Part shown: positions 1 to 11,534 of the stretch, piece by piece
Position numbering within the stretch: the first letter of the stretch is position 1
Layout: each line of letters starts with the position of its first letter
Source: Hermatobates lingyangjiaoensis
Lineage: Eukaryota; Arthropoda; Insecta; Hemiptera; Hermatobatidae
Direction of reading: 5' to 3'
DNA: 64,000 nucleotides
NCBI GenBank assembly: GCA_026182355.1
Contig: JAPFBL010000070.1
Span: 221,501-285,500 of the forward strand
Notes under the pieces: generated by a model
Databases searched by the model: none
Told to the model about the DNA's origin: nothing
The model's input: only the letters and a program-made list of their open reading frames with translations
Made by a program: the position numbers and the translations under genes

Positions 1-900
1 CTGATTGAAATTAGAGCAAATATATAAAACACGTTGTTGAAAAAAAATTTTATTTTCTAAAACTTTCATTCGCAAAAATTTTCTCTCTGACGCCATCTAT
101 GTTCTAAAAAAATTGTTAATTGCAAGATTTCTTTTTTATACTTGGACTTTCACCTGTATTCATGTTCTGTAGATTTGTATGCACTTTGTTCATTATGAGA
201 TCTTAGAAAGTTCTATTTTTTTAATTTCATTCCGTTAATCAAATTAAGAACCGTTAGTTTAATTGCAGTTATTAGAAAAATCATTTCTTTTTTTGGAAAA
301 AATATTAATCTTTTATATATTGAATATGATATTAATTATAAAATCCGGTTTCTCCTTTGCGTAAGCACTGCTTGAAGAGATAATATATACCAGTGTTCCA
401 AAGAGTGTTCTACCAACAAAAATTCTCATTCGTTCCCTATGCTAAGCCGGAGTGGACTACTTGTAAAAAAAATAATACAATTATTATTTTAATCAATTCT
501 GTTTAATGCTAATTAATCTGTCAGTTCATATATGCATTAGAATAATGCTTAACATTAATTACATTACATAATTAGATAATTTGGATACATTTAATGCAAT
601 GTGACATTTACTTGCTTGCATATAAACAGGAAAGGAATATATTTAACATATATGGATATTAATATATACAATATATATAACTATATTATATATATTTTAT
701 ATATATATATGTATATTTTCCAATTTCATGCTTGGTTACCTTTTTAGAGTTTCTCTATTGTCCTACAGGTTCTTCCCAGTTGCTCGGGGAATAAAAATCA
801 ACTGGCCCAAACTTTTCCTTTCATAAAAACACATTCTGACACTATTTATATCTAATACTATTTAATAACTAACTAAATATTATTTTCAATAAAGCAACGA
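1..900. other. AT-rich sequence, no gene seen
   Basis: No recognisable coding or RNA gene. A TA-rich low-complexity stretch lies at about 655-715. The region ends where Penelope-like remnants begin. Confidence 0.6.
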
Positions 901-1282
901 CATGTTTTGGTCTCGTAGACCATGTTCAGGCTAAGCTTACGACTAAAGTATAGAGTATATTACAATATAATGTCACATTGTGTGAGAGTCAATGCACAAA
1001 ACTGAACTATTCCTAGTTGGGGTTGAGACATCTGTTGGGTGGTTGATGAGAGGGTGTGGGGTGGTTTCAGGTATGTAGTGGGTCATGCCCTGCAGTGCCT
1101 CGCACTAAGTATTGGCGTTGGCGAATAACCTTAGAACTCTGCTAAAATTCAAACTTTGTTTATTTATATTTGGGGCTTTCTCTAGGATATACAATGCTTC
1201 TATTATTCATAATCTTCTTTCATCGTTTTCTCTTGCTATTATTTTTGTGATTTGAACAAGGGTTTCACAGTTTATTTTGAAT

Positions 1283-1455
1283 TTATGTATTTCCTGCATG
1301 TGGTTCTTTGCCGCTTCTGAAGAGATGTACATAGTGAGACGCCTCGACAAGGTTGTTGTGGTGGATCCGATATATTAAGGATTGCGGATCTCACCGTTTC
1401 CGGCACTATAAAGGCATTAATCAATAGCGCGTACAAAACATCATCCGACTGGAAC
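1283..1455 (-). pseudogene. Penelope-like element GIY-YIG fragment, inverted copy
   Basis: The minus strand carries the same GIY-YIG coding segment as the plus-strand piece at about 1827-1945: the stretch around ISDPPQQPCRGVSLC is an off-frame reading of it, with the same frame relation in both copies. The nucleotide match is high over about 115 bp (GGATCCACCACAACAACCTT core). It is therefore an inverted partial duplicate facing the main fragment. It has no start and is not a functional gene. PLEs are retroelements whose protein joins a reverse transcriptase to a C-terminal GIY-YIG nuclease. Confidence 0.7.
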
Positions 1456-1462
1456 ATATTTA

Positions 1463-1990
1463 ATGAAACGGTCGATATCCTCAAACAACTTTAAGTCAAC
1501 AATGGCAACAGCAATAGAGAATTTGAAAAACATATCAAAGAATTTATGGATAAACAAAACAAATCCCAAAAGAGGAAAGAAGAAGAACAGAGTAAAACTT
1601 TCAAAATCTTCTATAACAACCAATATTCTGAAAGCTACAAAACAGACGAGCGAGTTCTAAAGACCATTATAAAAAACAATATTCATTGCAAAAAATAGAA
1701 GACAAGGTAAGCATTATTGTTTATTATACCAGTAGAACCACGAGCCACCTCATTATAAGAAACAACCCAAGAAACCATCAGCCCCTTCAACAAACGAATC
1801 TGATATATGAGTTCACATGCCCAAACGGAAACTGTGAGTTCCGCAATCCCTCATATATCGGATCCACCACAACAACCTTGTCAAGGCGTCTCACTATGCA
1901 CAACTCTTCAGGAGCGCCAAAGAACCACATGCAGGGAATACATAAATTCAAATGTATTTGCAGTCAATATTAGACTGCAGTCTAACTTAT
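1463..1990 (+). pseudogene. Penelope-like element 3' coding fragment (linker plus GIY-YIG)
   Basis: Read with frame changes, the strand gives FYNNQYSESYKTDERVLKT at about 1600-1660, then LIYEFTCPNGNC, SYIGSTTTTLSRRL and SSGAPKNHM at about 1797-1935. This order is typical of the Penelope/Neptune type: the inter-domain linker, then a GIY-YIG nuclease with YIG in SYIGSTTTTLSRR. The RT domain is missing and the frame is broken by stops and shifts, so it is a dead 5'-truncated copy. The matching minus-strand piece lies just upstream at 1283-1455, giving the inverted arrangement seen at several PLE loci in this window. Confidence 0.85.
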
Positions 1991-2394
1991 GCCCTATATT
2001 GATAGTATGGTTGTTCAGTTCTGTACTGTGTTTTTATTGTGATGTAACTCTAAGTTGTGATATTCTTCCTTCAAAAAAGCTTTTCTGCTTAATACTAGTT
2101 GTACTACTTTGAGTGGAAAATTCTGTATTCTGACATAAAGTTTATCATCTTTACTAGTTTTTAATGAATTTAATTTTATTGATCAATGAAAATAGCTATT
2201 TGTTATATGTTGATTCAACCAACAAATTTCAAACACCTATTACGTTGTTCCTGACGGCTGCTCCTGTACCGAGGAAATTTTTTTTACCATATGGAATACC
2301 AAGAGTGATTCGTTCTACATGGATGTGGTCTACACAGTCAAATCGTTAACAGAAAGTATAGGTCCAAAAAAAAAATATATAGAAAGAGTTTATA

Positions 2395-2480
2395 AAAAAA
2401 AAGTTGGGTTTTTGACTCTGACGCTTGTTAGGTTGAAAGATCTTAGTCTTGTTTTCCCATTTCTTATTGTGGTTTGATCG
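2395..2480 (+). repeat. Copy of recurring 3'-end repeat, GTTGGGTTTTTGACTCTGACG type
   Basis: This is one copy of a repeat found about ten times in the window (14.4, 22.6, 32.1, 32.9, 33.2, 34.2, 43.9 and 55.5 kb). The shared order is GGGTTTTTGACTCTGACGAAG, a hairpin-forming segment, GTTGAAAGATCTTAGTC, then CCATTTCTTATTGTGGTTTGATCA. This copy has lost a few bases in the hairpin segment. It resembles the 3' ends of PLEs elsewhere here, but no coding region is attached. Confidence 0.6.
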
Positions 2481-2544
2481 TAGAAATAGTTTATATATAT
2501 TTTCACTCATTAGTTCTGCGATCCGTAATTGTGTGCTAATTTAC

Positions 2545-2790
2545 TCATGCTGGGGGCAAAACGATAGTACAAAATCTCTACACACAAAAAAAAAATTAAA
2601 ATAATCATTTCAAACATTTCGTGTTTATCAACATGTAGACTTCTAATAGGAGCAATTGCCTTCACTGTTCATATTGGAAGTTTACCTGATGATAAACAGG
2701 AAATGTTTGAAACGCGTAGTTTAAATACAAATTCTTTTTTGTGTGGAGACTTTGAACTATCATTTTACCCCCCGTATGGTATACTCGTAT
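2545..2790. repeat. Fold-back element with hammerhead-like module
   Basis: Two arms of about 90 bp (about 2545-2635 and 2690-2785) are imperfect reverse complements: the left arm has GGGGGCAAAACGATAGT, the right ACTATCATTTTACCCCCC. In the right arm CTGATGA is followed by a stem AAACA/TGTTT and then GAAACGCGTA. That is the core order of a hammerhead ribozyme with a minimal third stem. No protein is encoded. Confidence 0.6.
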
Positions 2791-2829
2791 ATTTAGTTTG
2801 TTTATAGTTATTTCTTGTCCATAATAACT

Positions 2830-3590
2830 ATATTAGGGTAGATGTGAACAGAGGCTTCTAAAACTGAAAGTATTAAGCAGGCTTTTGTGTATGAAAACCT
2901 AGGTAATAAAGAAATATATTACGAAAGATGGAATATTGAATTTTTTGTTGAAATATCCTTTTACTGATCAGTTCACTTGACGACTTCCTAAACGTAATTT
3001 ACTTAATGCCATGCAATTTTGTTTGCTATTATAGGTATTTCATATGAGCTCTTTAAAAACATACTGGATCCTGTATTTCCTTAGATATAAAAGTATACTC
3101 TTGGTCTCATTTAAAAAGAAATCCTATTCAAAAAAAGTAATCATTTTCCTTAACTATTAAACTTCTTACTTTTACGTTATTATATAAAACGGAAATGTTC
3201 CTGTGAAAAATAATTTTTTTTTAATTCTTGACTAGCAGTTAGGAAATGGGTCTCGCCTAAACTACTGTTATTCCACTTTAATATTACTTGGATATTCACA
3301 AAAGAGAGTACAACATCCTGCTTGCATGAAGAAAAAATAGTTATGGTATCAGTTAACTTTAGATGGTTGTAGGTAGACGTTAACTGTTAAAGTTAGCTGT
3401 TAAGATGGCTGTATTTTTTCGCGTTCTTTTAAGAATGTGATAGGTAGCAAAGATCTCTGTTTTAACTTTAGGTTAAAACCTGCCAATTTTTACGTTTACT
3501 TACCTCTGTCTACAATCATCTTTTTACTTTACAGTAGCAGAAAATTCTGCTACATTAAAGTATAGTACATGAAGTACTTTGTGAATGATA
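2830..3590. other. AT-rich sequence, no gene seen
   Basis: No coding frame, RNA gene or recognised repeat. It contains a small palindrome at about 3533-3553 (GTAGCAGAAAATTCTGCTAC). Confidence 0.5.
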
Positions 3591-3591
3591 A

Positions 3592-3956
3592 GGGGGCCAG
3601 GTTAGCTCAGTGGTTAACATACTCGTCTCTGAACTGGTAGCTCCGGGGTTCGATCCCCACCTGGTTCTAGATTTATTCAGGCGGTAGGTGAATAAATCTG
3701 AGCATGGTGTCCCTTAGAGAGGACGTTAAGCCGTCAGTTCCGAGCCTGACCGATGTCAAGCACTTGTTAAAGATCCCTACTCTAATCACACTTGAGTTAG
3801 GCAAATTGTAGACTCCCAATGTGGAATCAACAGGTAATGTGGTTTGCTCGTTGGTGAAATGGGTGCCAAATAACAGATAAACCACAATTACCGCCTCCTA
3901 GAACATCACTAAAAGATGAAAGGCTTATAAGTGTGGGCGTTGGAAAAAACAAACGA
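3592..3956 (+). mobile_element. tRNA-derived SINE, full-length, tail type A
   Basis: The head is tRNA-like. GGCCAGG at the start can pair with CCTGG after the T-arm. A pol III A box (GGTTAGCTCAGTGG, about 3600-3613) and a B box (GGTTCGATCCC, 3648-3658) are intact. The body carries GAATAAATCTGAGCA and AAAGATCCCTACTCTAATCA. The tail contains AATGGGTGCCAAATAA and ends in GTGTGGGCGTTGGAAAA followed by A-rich sequence. It is one of the best preserved copies of the window's main SINE family and could in principle be transcribed by pol III. Confidence 0.9.
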
Positions 3957-4199
3957 CAACTTTATGAATAATAAAGTATAGTTATCGTATTCAAAATACC
4001 AAAATTTCAATAAGTGTTAGAGTTGTGTGCTCAAACAAATCAAAGTTCTACGTAAATGACAAATGCTTAAGAAAATATATGAAATGTATTTGAGCAACTC
4101 TATTAACCCAAATGTATTAAAGGATCAGAAATATATGTATTACTCTTTATGAATAATAGCGAATTGAAGAATATTGTAATTCATATATATAAAAGAAAG

Positions 4200-4890
4200 G
4201 TTTAGACTACATACATACATACATTGCTAGAACTAACTCATTTCAAGTTATCTTTACGTTTCATGCGTTAGAGAAACCGAATCCATCCTTCGAAAAATTT
4301 CTGTCTGTCGGTTTGTCCGCCAAATTTTGTCACAAGTAAACTCAGTCACCATAAGACATAGCAAGCTGAAACTTTGACAGTTGATTTGTGGGGCACCAAT
4401 CATGATGTTACGAAACTTTAGTGATTTGCTCCGAATTAGTGATTTGCACAGATATGCCATAAAGGCTAATATCATGACTGATTGTGGTACTGGGGAGTGA
4501 GTGTTTATACCATGCATACCATTGATACTCTGAAAATTTCACTTTCAATTCAAACGGTTGCAATTTACCGTCAGGTTTGTTTCGCAATGACGGTAAATAA
4601 GTCGCAAGGCCAAACTCTGTCTACAGCAGGAATTGAAGTGAGTGAGACCAAGTGATTCACACATGGTCAACTGTATGTTGCTTGCTAAAGAGTCAGAGGT
4701 TCCAACTCTCTGTTCTTCCCTGAACCTTAAGAACAGACAACTATTTTGTGTATACAGAGGCACTTACTTAACATTGTACTAATAATTTTCTTTTTCTATC
4801 CGATAATTTTTCTAATAATATTTTGAAATACCATGTATCATCTCTGAATTTTTGTTAAATACCCGTCAAAGCCGGGCACGTCTGTTAATA
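4200..4890 (+). pseudogene. Helitron relic with Pif1-type helicase C-terminus
   Basis: Translation at about 4560-4700 gives FAMTVNKSQGQTLSTAGIE and FTHGQLYVA, the last conserved motifs of the Pif1-like helicase of Helitron rolling-circle transposons. Stops and frameshifts interrupt it. The upstream segment (GAAACCGAATCCATCC, TCTGTCTGTCGGTTTGTCCG) recurs in the relic at 40.7 kb. At about 4860-4893 a hairpin (CCCGTCAAAGCCGGG) lies just before the probable 3' end, as expected for Helitrons, although the terminal CTAG is degraded. It is a 5'-truncated dead copy. Confidence 0.8.
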
Positions 4891-4894
4891 ACTT

Positions 4895-5226
4895 ATAAAT
4901 GAATTATCGTTGACTATAATTTACATCTTAAATAATTTTCTTAAAAAATACATCATTATCAGAAATTATTTCTACAGTCATGATTCAAAAATATTAATAT
5001 TAGTGTTTGAATATTGATTTCAGAGAGGTATAACTTAATGCTATCTGTTCTTCCACTTCACGTTTCATTTGTATTTAGCTTTTTCTGAATGTTTCATGTT
5101 TATACTCCTTCAATTTGAAATAGAAAATAAAGCAGATATTCGCTTTGGTAGTCTTCGATTTCAGTTTTTCATCATTGGAACTTACTCTCCGATAAACAAT
5201 ATAGATTTAATGATTTTCCCATAAAA
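4895..5226. other. AT-rich sequence, nothing seen
   Basis: AT-rich spacer with no supported feature. Confidence 0.5.
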
Positions 5227-6434
5227 TAAAAATCTGGAGTGGCCTACACTCAACTTTACTATAAGTAACTTAATATCAAATTTCTTGAGTATATAACACA
5301 TAACGTCTCATTTAAGCATAACGTAAAGATCTAAATGGGATATGATTATTAGTCTTTCATTCCTGAGGTAGTACAGATAGTGATTGAAGGACATATCAAT
5401 ATATAAGCTTTCATTTTTTACATCACAAAGCTGATGCAAATAATTTCATTAGTATAACTACAGCAGTAATAACATTTTTGAAAAACCAAAATGAACATTT
5501 CTTGATACGAAATATTCTCCTACAAGAGAACATGGCTTTTGTTCAAATAGCCAGTGGATTTCTTACATCGTTTACTTGACATCCTTCTACATTGAATATT
5601 AAAGTAAAAGTTTCAAATATAAACAGGAAAATACCCTTTTTCTCTCTGAAAAACATCATAAACAGCGAAGAAAAAATGTTGTTTTAAGATGATTTATAGT
5701 TAAAGATGTACGATAATTACATTTATTAATCTCTAAACGAAACATTTCAATTTTGAATTATCTTTTACATTTTTGGTTTTTTATAGAATTATTATACTGT
5801 GAATTTTATGTCTTCTAAGTATTTAAAAAGATCATTTTCATTCCCCTTTAGCAAATAACATATATACAAATTTTTTCTGAGTGAGTGTTATCATTTTCCT
5901 GCACAATATTATTTCTCTTACATCTCATATAAGTCAATAAACAATTTAAACTTTTCCTTTATAAAATCAATTTTATCTCAGTGGATCGCTCAAAAAATTT
6001 CTAAGTTAATGTAAACAATGAAAAAAAATATAAAAAGTTCGACAAGTATAACAGGTGATCTCTTAGTCTAAGATAAACAAACAGTTTTTATAGCGTTATT
6101 GCTCTTTCCCATAATTGAAACTTCATGATTTTTTTTTTATGAATTCCTAATTTTTTGTTCCATTTTTGGTCAAATTTTCATTATTTTTTAATGAGCCGTT
6201 TAGCGTCAAAAAAACATTTTCTGAAAATATTAATCGTACTGTAACGCCCCATTAGCGAATGTAATTTTGAAAAAAAATATCTCAACTCATTCTACACATA
6301 ATGTTCTATTTATAGGCATAAAAACTTCATAAAACGACTTCTGGGACCTCAAAACATGTAATTCCGTCAAAATCTCGAGATCGAATTTTTTCACGATCAC
6401 TATACTTTACTTATAGTAAAGTAAAAATACTCCC
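5227..6434 (+). repeat. Unclassified interspersed repeat, long copy
   Basis: The left end (AAAATCTGGAGTGGCCTACA, through about 5410) and the right end (ACTTCATAAAACGACTTCTG through CTTTACTTATAGTAAAGTAA, about 6325-6427) both recur in a shorter copy at 26838-27424 in the same order. The left end recurs alone at 59366-59530. I therefore treat this as one 1.2-kb element. No protein similarity was recognised in between, and no clear terminal repeats or target duplications were found. Confidence 0.5.
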
Positions 6435-6517
6435 TATAATATCTTACAAGTTAAATTGAAGAGAAGACATTCCTAAAAATCTTTAATAGCTAACTATTTA
6501 TAACCGGCTCTCTATGA

Positions 6518-6877
6518 CAGGGCTTCTTAAACTTTTTTATATAGCGACCCCCTTCAAGCTTAGGAAATTTTAAACGACCCCCTCCTCCATATAATGAAAT
6601 ATGTATTAACCGTAGATGTAGATGTAATATCGCACTATTTTACAATGTAAATAAAATAAGGATTAAAGAATACGTACCCATTCATTTCACATATATATAA
6701 TTGGAAACTACAATAGTATTTTGTATGATTTTTATTTGTATTTATATTTGTACTTAGTGTGTATACTAATTTTAGAATTTTATTTATAATGATTGAAAAG
6801 TATCAGATCTTTGCGACCCCCTTTCAGTAGTTTCGCGACCCCCCTGGGGGTCGCGACCCACAGTTTAAGAAGCCCTG
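6518..6877. mobile_element. hAT-type MITE with 8-bp target duplication
   Basis: The 360-bp element starts CAGGGCTTCTTAAACT and ends with its exact reverse complement, a 16-bp perfect terminal inverted repeat. The flanks are identical 8-bp duplications CTCTATGA at 6510-6517 and 6878-6885, the length made by hAT transposases. GCGACCCCC motifs are repeated near both ends. There is no coding frame, so it depends on a transposase made elsewhere. The intact ends and duplication suggest a fairly recent insertion. Confidence 0.93.
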
Positions 6878-6885
6878 CTCTATGA

Positions 6886-8349
6886 CATCTTTACGTGTCT
6901 AGAAATGTTCACTATTATATTTATTATATGTGGACATTAAGTTAGTATTTATTCTCCAAATGATGTTTTATTTAATTGGAAGGAGTTATCATCCCTTGAA
7001 TAAATCTCAATGCATATTGATTGAGATCTTTATACCCATATATAGATAGAAGGATTAATCTAGATGGAAAGAAGAGTCCTGCTAGCATTGAACAGCGAAT
7101 GATCCACAGACTTACTGTACAAGAAAAGCATACATTATACTGTACACAAACTGTATTATACTGTACACATTATACTCTATACACATACATGGTCATAATC
7201 ACAGAGTGGCAGGAATCAATTAAGTAATTTCCAAAGGTTAGAAATTGGAAATTGAATGAGTAAAATCATATCCATGAACTGCAAGGAATGCTAATAAAGA
7301 ATTTGTTTAACAATGTCATTCTGAAGTGATATTTGATTTATGACTTAATTTATTTTTAAATATATCAAATTAATTATTATTATAAATTAATTTGCAAGTA
7401 AATAAATTGCAAACTTTTTTTATTTTTGGTCAAAATTATTTTACCTTTTTATATTAACTATTGATTCCATTTCAATGATGATGTTATAAAATTATGGAAT
7501 ATTTTTGTTAACACTTTCTACAGGTCCTATAGTGTATATTGACTGTATTTCTCTTGTAGAATGAGACCCTTGAAATTGTAAAGTTTTTATTGCTTCATTG
7601 ATCTATTTCTGAATTATTACGTTAGTTAAATCAACACTCTTATGAAAAAACCCAAAAGAGCCTCATATAGTAGCTAGTAATACAAATACTTCAATGGTTC
7701 AATGAAAATAAAATAAATTTTATTTCATTTCAGAATATGTTGAATGGAAACTCAGCAAAATAATCATAACTGAATTTATATGAAAAATATCCCAGAATGT
7801 AATATTATTAAAGAAAGTTTGAAATCTACTTTCTCAATGAAGCATCCAATTTAGTCTGTTTAAATCAATTACGGAAAGTAATAAAAGATGTTGCTGAATT
7901 CACGTACCGAAGCTCTCTCATTAGCCTGAACAATATTTTCAAAGCACTTATTCATCTCTGAACACTTTTGAATTGAAGCTAATAAATTTATTCTGCCAAT
8001 TGAACTAATCTTAGAATCCATCGACTTTTTCCTACCACCAGCTCGTCGAAATTATTTTAGTGAAACATTTTATGGTTAGATAGAATAGAAACCGATCCCT
8101 TTGCAGGTTAAAAACATTAGCCCCTACGGTCTTTTTATCTGGTCGGATGTTTCAGTACAAGCAATTAGATCAGTGTCTAGAAGGGTTCCGCTCTCCTAAC
8201 CATATTGTTGAGGTAGCGGGGACAAAGCCCGACCCTGTTGGGGTTCAGAAGTAACTGTTTGCGGCCTTCTAGCGCAGTTCAGCTTCTAACTATGAGGATT
8301 GCAGTTTCTCCTGCCTCTTCGCATGGTCTAGAATTTTATAGTTACTCAT
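6886..8349. other. AT-rich sequence, no gene seen
   Basis: No gene or recognised transposon. A short tandem of an ATTATACTGTACAC-like unit occurs at about 7133-7185. Confidence 0.5.
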
Positions 8350-8675
8350 GGGGACCAGGTTAGCTCAGTGGTTAACGTACTCACCTCTGAACTGATAGGA
8401 CCGGGGTTCGATCCCCCCCCTGGCCCTCAATTTATTCATGCCTGAGGTGAATAAATCTGAGCACGTCGTCTCTCGGAGAAAGACGTAAAACCGTCGGTCC
8501 TGAGCCTGTACGATGTCAGGTTCTCGTTAAAGATTCCTACTCTAAATACATTTGAGTTAGGTAAAATTTAGGACTCTCACTGTAGAATTAATCTTCATTG
8601 TGTGGTATCACAAAGCGCCAATGCTCGGACTACGTGTGTTCCCTTATGGGACTACCACTGCAACCTAATCTAACC
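8350..8675 (+). mobile_element. tRNA-derived SINE, tail type B
   Basis: The tRNA-like head has an A box (GGTTAGCTCAGTGG) and a B box (GGTTCGATCCC, 8405-8415), and the body is shared with the other SINEs. After ATTAATCTTCATTGTGTGG the 3' part switches to a different tail (TATCACAAAGCGCCAATGC ... CTACCACTGCAACCTAA) instead of the GTGTGGGCGTTGG tail. The same alternative tail is seen at 37.8 kb (minus) and 54.4 kb. Confidence 0.88.
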
Positions 8676-8679
8676 CAGT

Positions 8680-10140
8680 TACTCACAAAATTTTCATGAA
8701 AACCTTTTAAAATTTACTTTTGTTAATCAGTAAAAATTTTTCATTTACAATGTAAGTGGATCTTACTCTAAAACAGTTCTTTGTGGTTCTTAATGAATTG
8801 CTTTGCAATCGCTGCAGCATGATGGGACTTTTTCAACGTTGGTTGAAATGGTGACGCGATTGTACCTATCAGTACATTTGCTGATACCATTAAGGTTGAT
8901 TGTAGGCTTTTGTGGACAACTGTTCCTTTGCTTTATTTACACGTGTATAAAGGGAGTGAACAGCTGTGTTGTGATCAATGGTGTAATTTAATTTCGATGT
9001 TTCTCCCTGCATTAGAAGAGGTAGCTATAGAAACTGAAGCGACGACACCAGCTCCCTTTAGGCACTGTTTACCGACCACTGTCCTTCACTATTTATGGCT
9101 AGAATTAGAAGAGGAACCTGTGTAGTGAAATAGACACATACAGGTCGCGATCCGCACTTTACCAGCGGCTCTATACTTTTTATCTATTTACCGATCGAAA
9201 AAGATCAGTTTCCCACTTTTAGTAGAAAGAGAATTATTCAAATTTGTTTCAAATTTATGGTGTGAACAATGATGAAAACTGTGGACTAAGTTAAGCTTAA
9301 ACGTAATAGTCCATTCAACAGAAGTCCTCCTGACAAAATATCTTTTAGATATCTTCTTAAAAATGATGTTTAGACAAAACAAATGAAAATCATGATATTG
9401 AATGTTTTTAGATAAAAAGTTGTTGAAGATTTTTATTTTATAACTGGAAAAGAAGTGATCTCTATTAAAAAGTTTGATTTACTTCACTTAGACTTTTTGT
9501 CTACTGATGAGTACCATATAGTACAAAACATGGGCAAACCTATGACAACTGAAAAAATACAAAGTTCGTGAAGCCTAGGCTCTATTTTCTGGTCCTGTCT
9601 CAGTTGACTGGCATGTTAGGGAATATGTTTCAACATTTTGAGTCTCATCAACTAGGGATACAAGATTGTGCAGCGTGACGCTAGCCAAAAGCAAAAACAA
9701 GCACGAATGGAAAAGTCCTGTTCAAAACATTCATCCTGTTTTACAAAACACCTGTTTGACGACTGCTATCCTAACAAATGCTTCTCATAGTAATTTTAAT
9801 TTTTGGCAATAAACATTTTACTGGTGGGTAAGATTTTATGGTAATTTTAATTTGCTATTGGTAAACATGGGTTCATTAGAAAAATATTTGCTTCAAAAAA
9901 GCGTTTCTAAAAGAAAAATATTTATTAGTTTTTTTCATTTCTTTTATAACCTTCTAATGTTACATAACTGTATGTTGAGTACAATGTTCAGTCTAAAAAA
10001 ATATTTCAAAAAAAAAATTGTATTATAACTCTTATCCATCATAACAGTCGATATAACCTGAAGAAGAAGTCTATGAGTTAGAAATGCGTTATTTATATAA
10101 ATATCTACAGGTGGAGTCTTTTATTATCCTTCATAATCAC
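8680..10140. other. No supported gene; possible weak LINE RT relic inside
   Basis: The stretch at about 8930-8990 reads IYTCIKGVNSCVVINGVI, faintly like the region before the GxRQGCPLSP motif of non-LTR reverse transcriptases, but the motif itself is not present. The remainder is AT-rich with no recognised feature. Confidence 0.3.
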
Positions 10141-10164
10141 GTAGTAATTGTAAGGTAGTGCAAT

Positions 10165-10430
10165 GAGTTACTATGAGGTATTTACTCATTGTAAGGTAAA
10201 AGGGTTAATGAAATAGTCTCTACATATGGAAGTTTAATAATATAAACAAGGCGTTTCGAACACGTAGTGTTCTTCCAATTCAGAGTTGTACCACAGACTC
10301 TGATCCTTAGATTCATGTCTGAAGAAGAACATTTCGTGTTTGAATACGTTGTTTTGATTATTAAACTTGTATATGTTCAGACTATTTCATTAACTCTTTT
10401 ACCCTGCATAGTAAATGATTTGACAACTTT
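10165..10430. repeat. Fold-back element with hammerhead-like module
   Basis: The arms are at about 10165-10278 and 10318-10430: the left carries GGTTAATGAAATAGTCTCTACATA, abbreviated here, and the right its reverse complement ending CTATTTCATTAACTC. Near the inner end of each arm is (C)TGAAGAAGAACA - loop - TGTTYGAA, the hammerhead-like order. The same family recurs at 17.76-18.0 and 39.4-39.7 kb with the same outer sequence TTTACCCTACAATGAG. Confidence 0.65.
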
Positions 10431-10951
10431 ATAATGAATGATTTGTTTGATGTTGATAGTGATTCTTTATTTATGATGCATTGTTTCATTGCATTAAATA
10501 TATTTATTATTATACTGATAATATATCCCCGTATAGAACATATATTGTGATAATTCATAACAGTATAGGACTTTCACAACAATATCCATATTAGTTTTGC
10601 AGACTTGTTGGAGAAAGTTGCTAATATGTCATGACAGATGAATGTAAAAAAGTCGTTTAAATGAAAAAATAAATAACAAAAAAAATATCTTGACAAGGAA
10701 TATGGAAGTCTTTAATCCAACTGGCCTCTAGGGTTTAAGAGAAAAACAAATTTTTAAGAAAAATTCTAACAGGAGAATATAAATGATTCATTAGTATTTC
10801 ATAACTTTTTTTTTAAAAAAAAAACATAAAGAAATATAACAAATTTTAAGGGATTATTTAGAAAAGTGTCAGGGTTTGAAAAAGTGAGATTTTTTTATTT
10901 TGGTTATTATCAAAATAGTGTCTTCATAACATGATAATGATATGCGAAATA

Positions 10952-11073
10952 CAGTAGTCCCCCCCTATATCACGGACTTCTTATCACGCTTTTCAACGCG
11001 ATTTCGTATCTCTTGTACAACGCGATTTCCTATAACGCGCAAACAGTCTACTGTGTTATAGTGGGGACTACTG
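10952..11073. mobile_element. pogo/Tc1-like MITE, 122 bp
   Basis: The ends are inverted repeats CAGTAGTCCCC.../...GGGGACTACTG, flanked by TA on both sides (10950-10951 and 11074-11075), as made by Tc1/mariner/pogo transposases. The interior is rich in CGCG and AACGCGATTTCG motifs. There is no coding capacity. Confidence 0.75.
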
Positions 11074-11350
11074 TACAGTAAGTGCATATTTGGCTTCATG
11101 TTACGCTTTTCATACAACGCGATTTCGTATCCCTTGTACAACGCGTTTTCTTATAACGCGCAAACAGTCTACTGTGTTATAGTGGGGAATACTGTACAGT
11201 AAGTGCATATTTGGCTTCATGTTACGCTTTTCATACAACGCGATTTCGTATCGATTGTACAACGCGTTTTCTTATAATGCGCAAACAGTCTACTGTGTTA
11301 TAGTGGGGATTACTGCACAGTAAGTGCATATTTGACTTCATGTTACGCTT
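10981..11350. repeat. 121-bp tandem array derived from the MITE
   Basis: Three units are spaced exactly 121 bp apart: TTATAGTGGGGA begins at 11056, 11177 and 11298. Each unit is the interior and right end of the pogo-like MITE plus about 40 bp of downstream flank (CAGTAAGTGCATATTTGGCT). Units differ by only a few substitutions. Only the first has a left terminal repeat, so the array grew by tandem duplication after insertion. Confidence 0.9.
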
Positions 11351-11534
11351 AATGTTTTTACGTTCAATCATATATAACTCAAAATTCTAATAAGGTAATA
11401 GTAAAAAGAATAAATTGTTTTCTTTGAGAAGCAAGCTTTTGTGTTTTTTAGATTAAAACTTTCAGACATAAGGATAATTGATTTTGCAAAAGAAAAAAAG
11501 TATTGCCCCTGATATATGTATTAAAAATGGTTGA
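11351..11534. other. Spacer, nothing seen
   Basis: AT-rich spacer between the tandem array and the next SINE. Confidence 0.5.

Noticed and set aside
3592..3664. Functional tRNA gene at the SINE head
   Set aside because: The anticodon arm does not fold and the same sequence is repeated about a dozen times with a common non-tRNA body.
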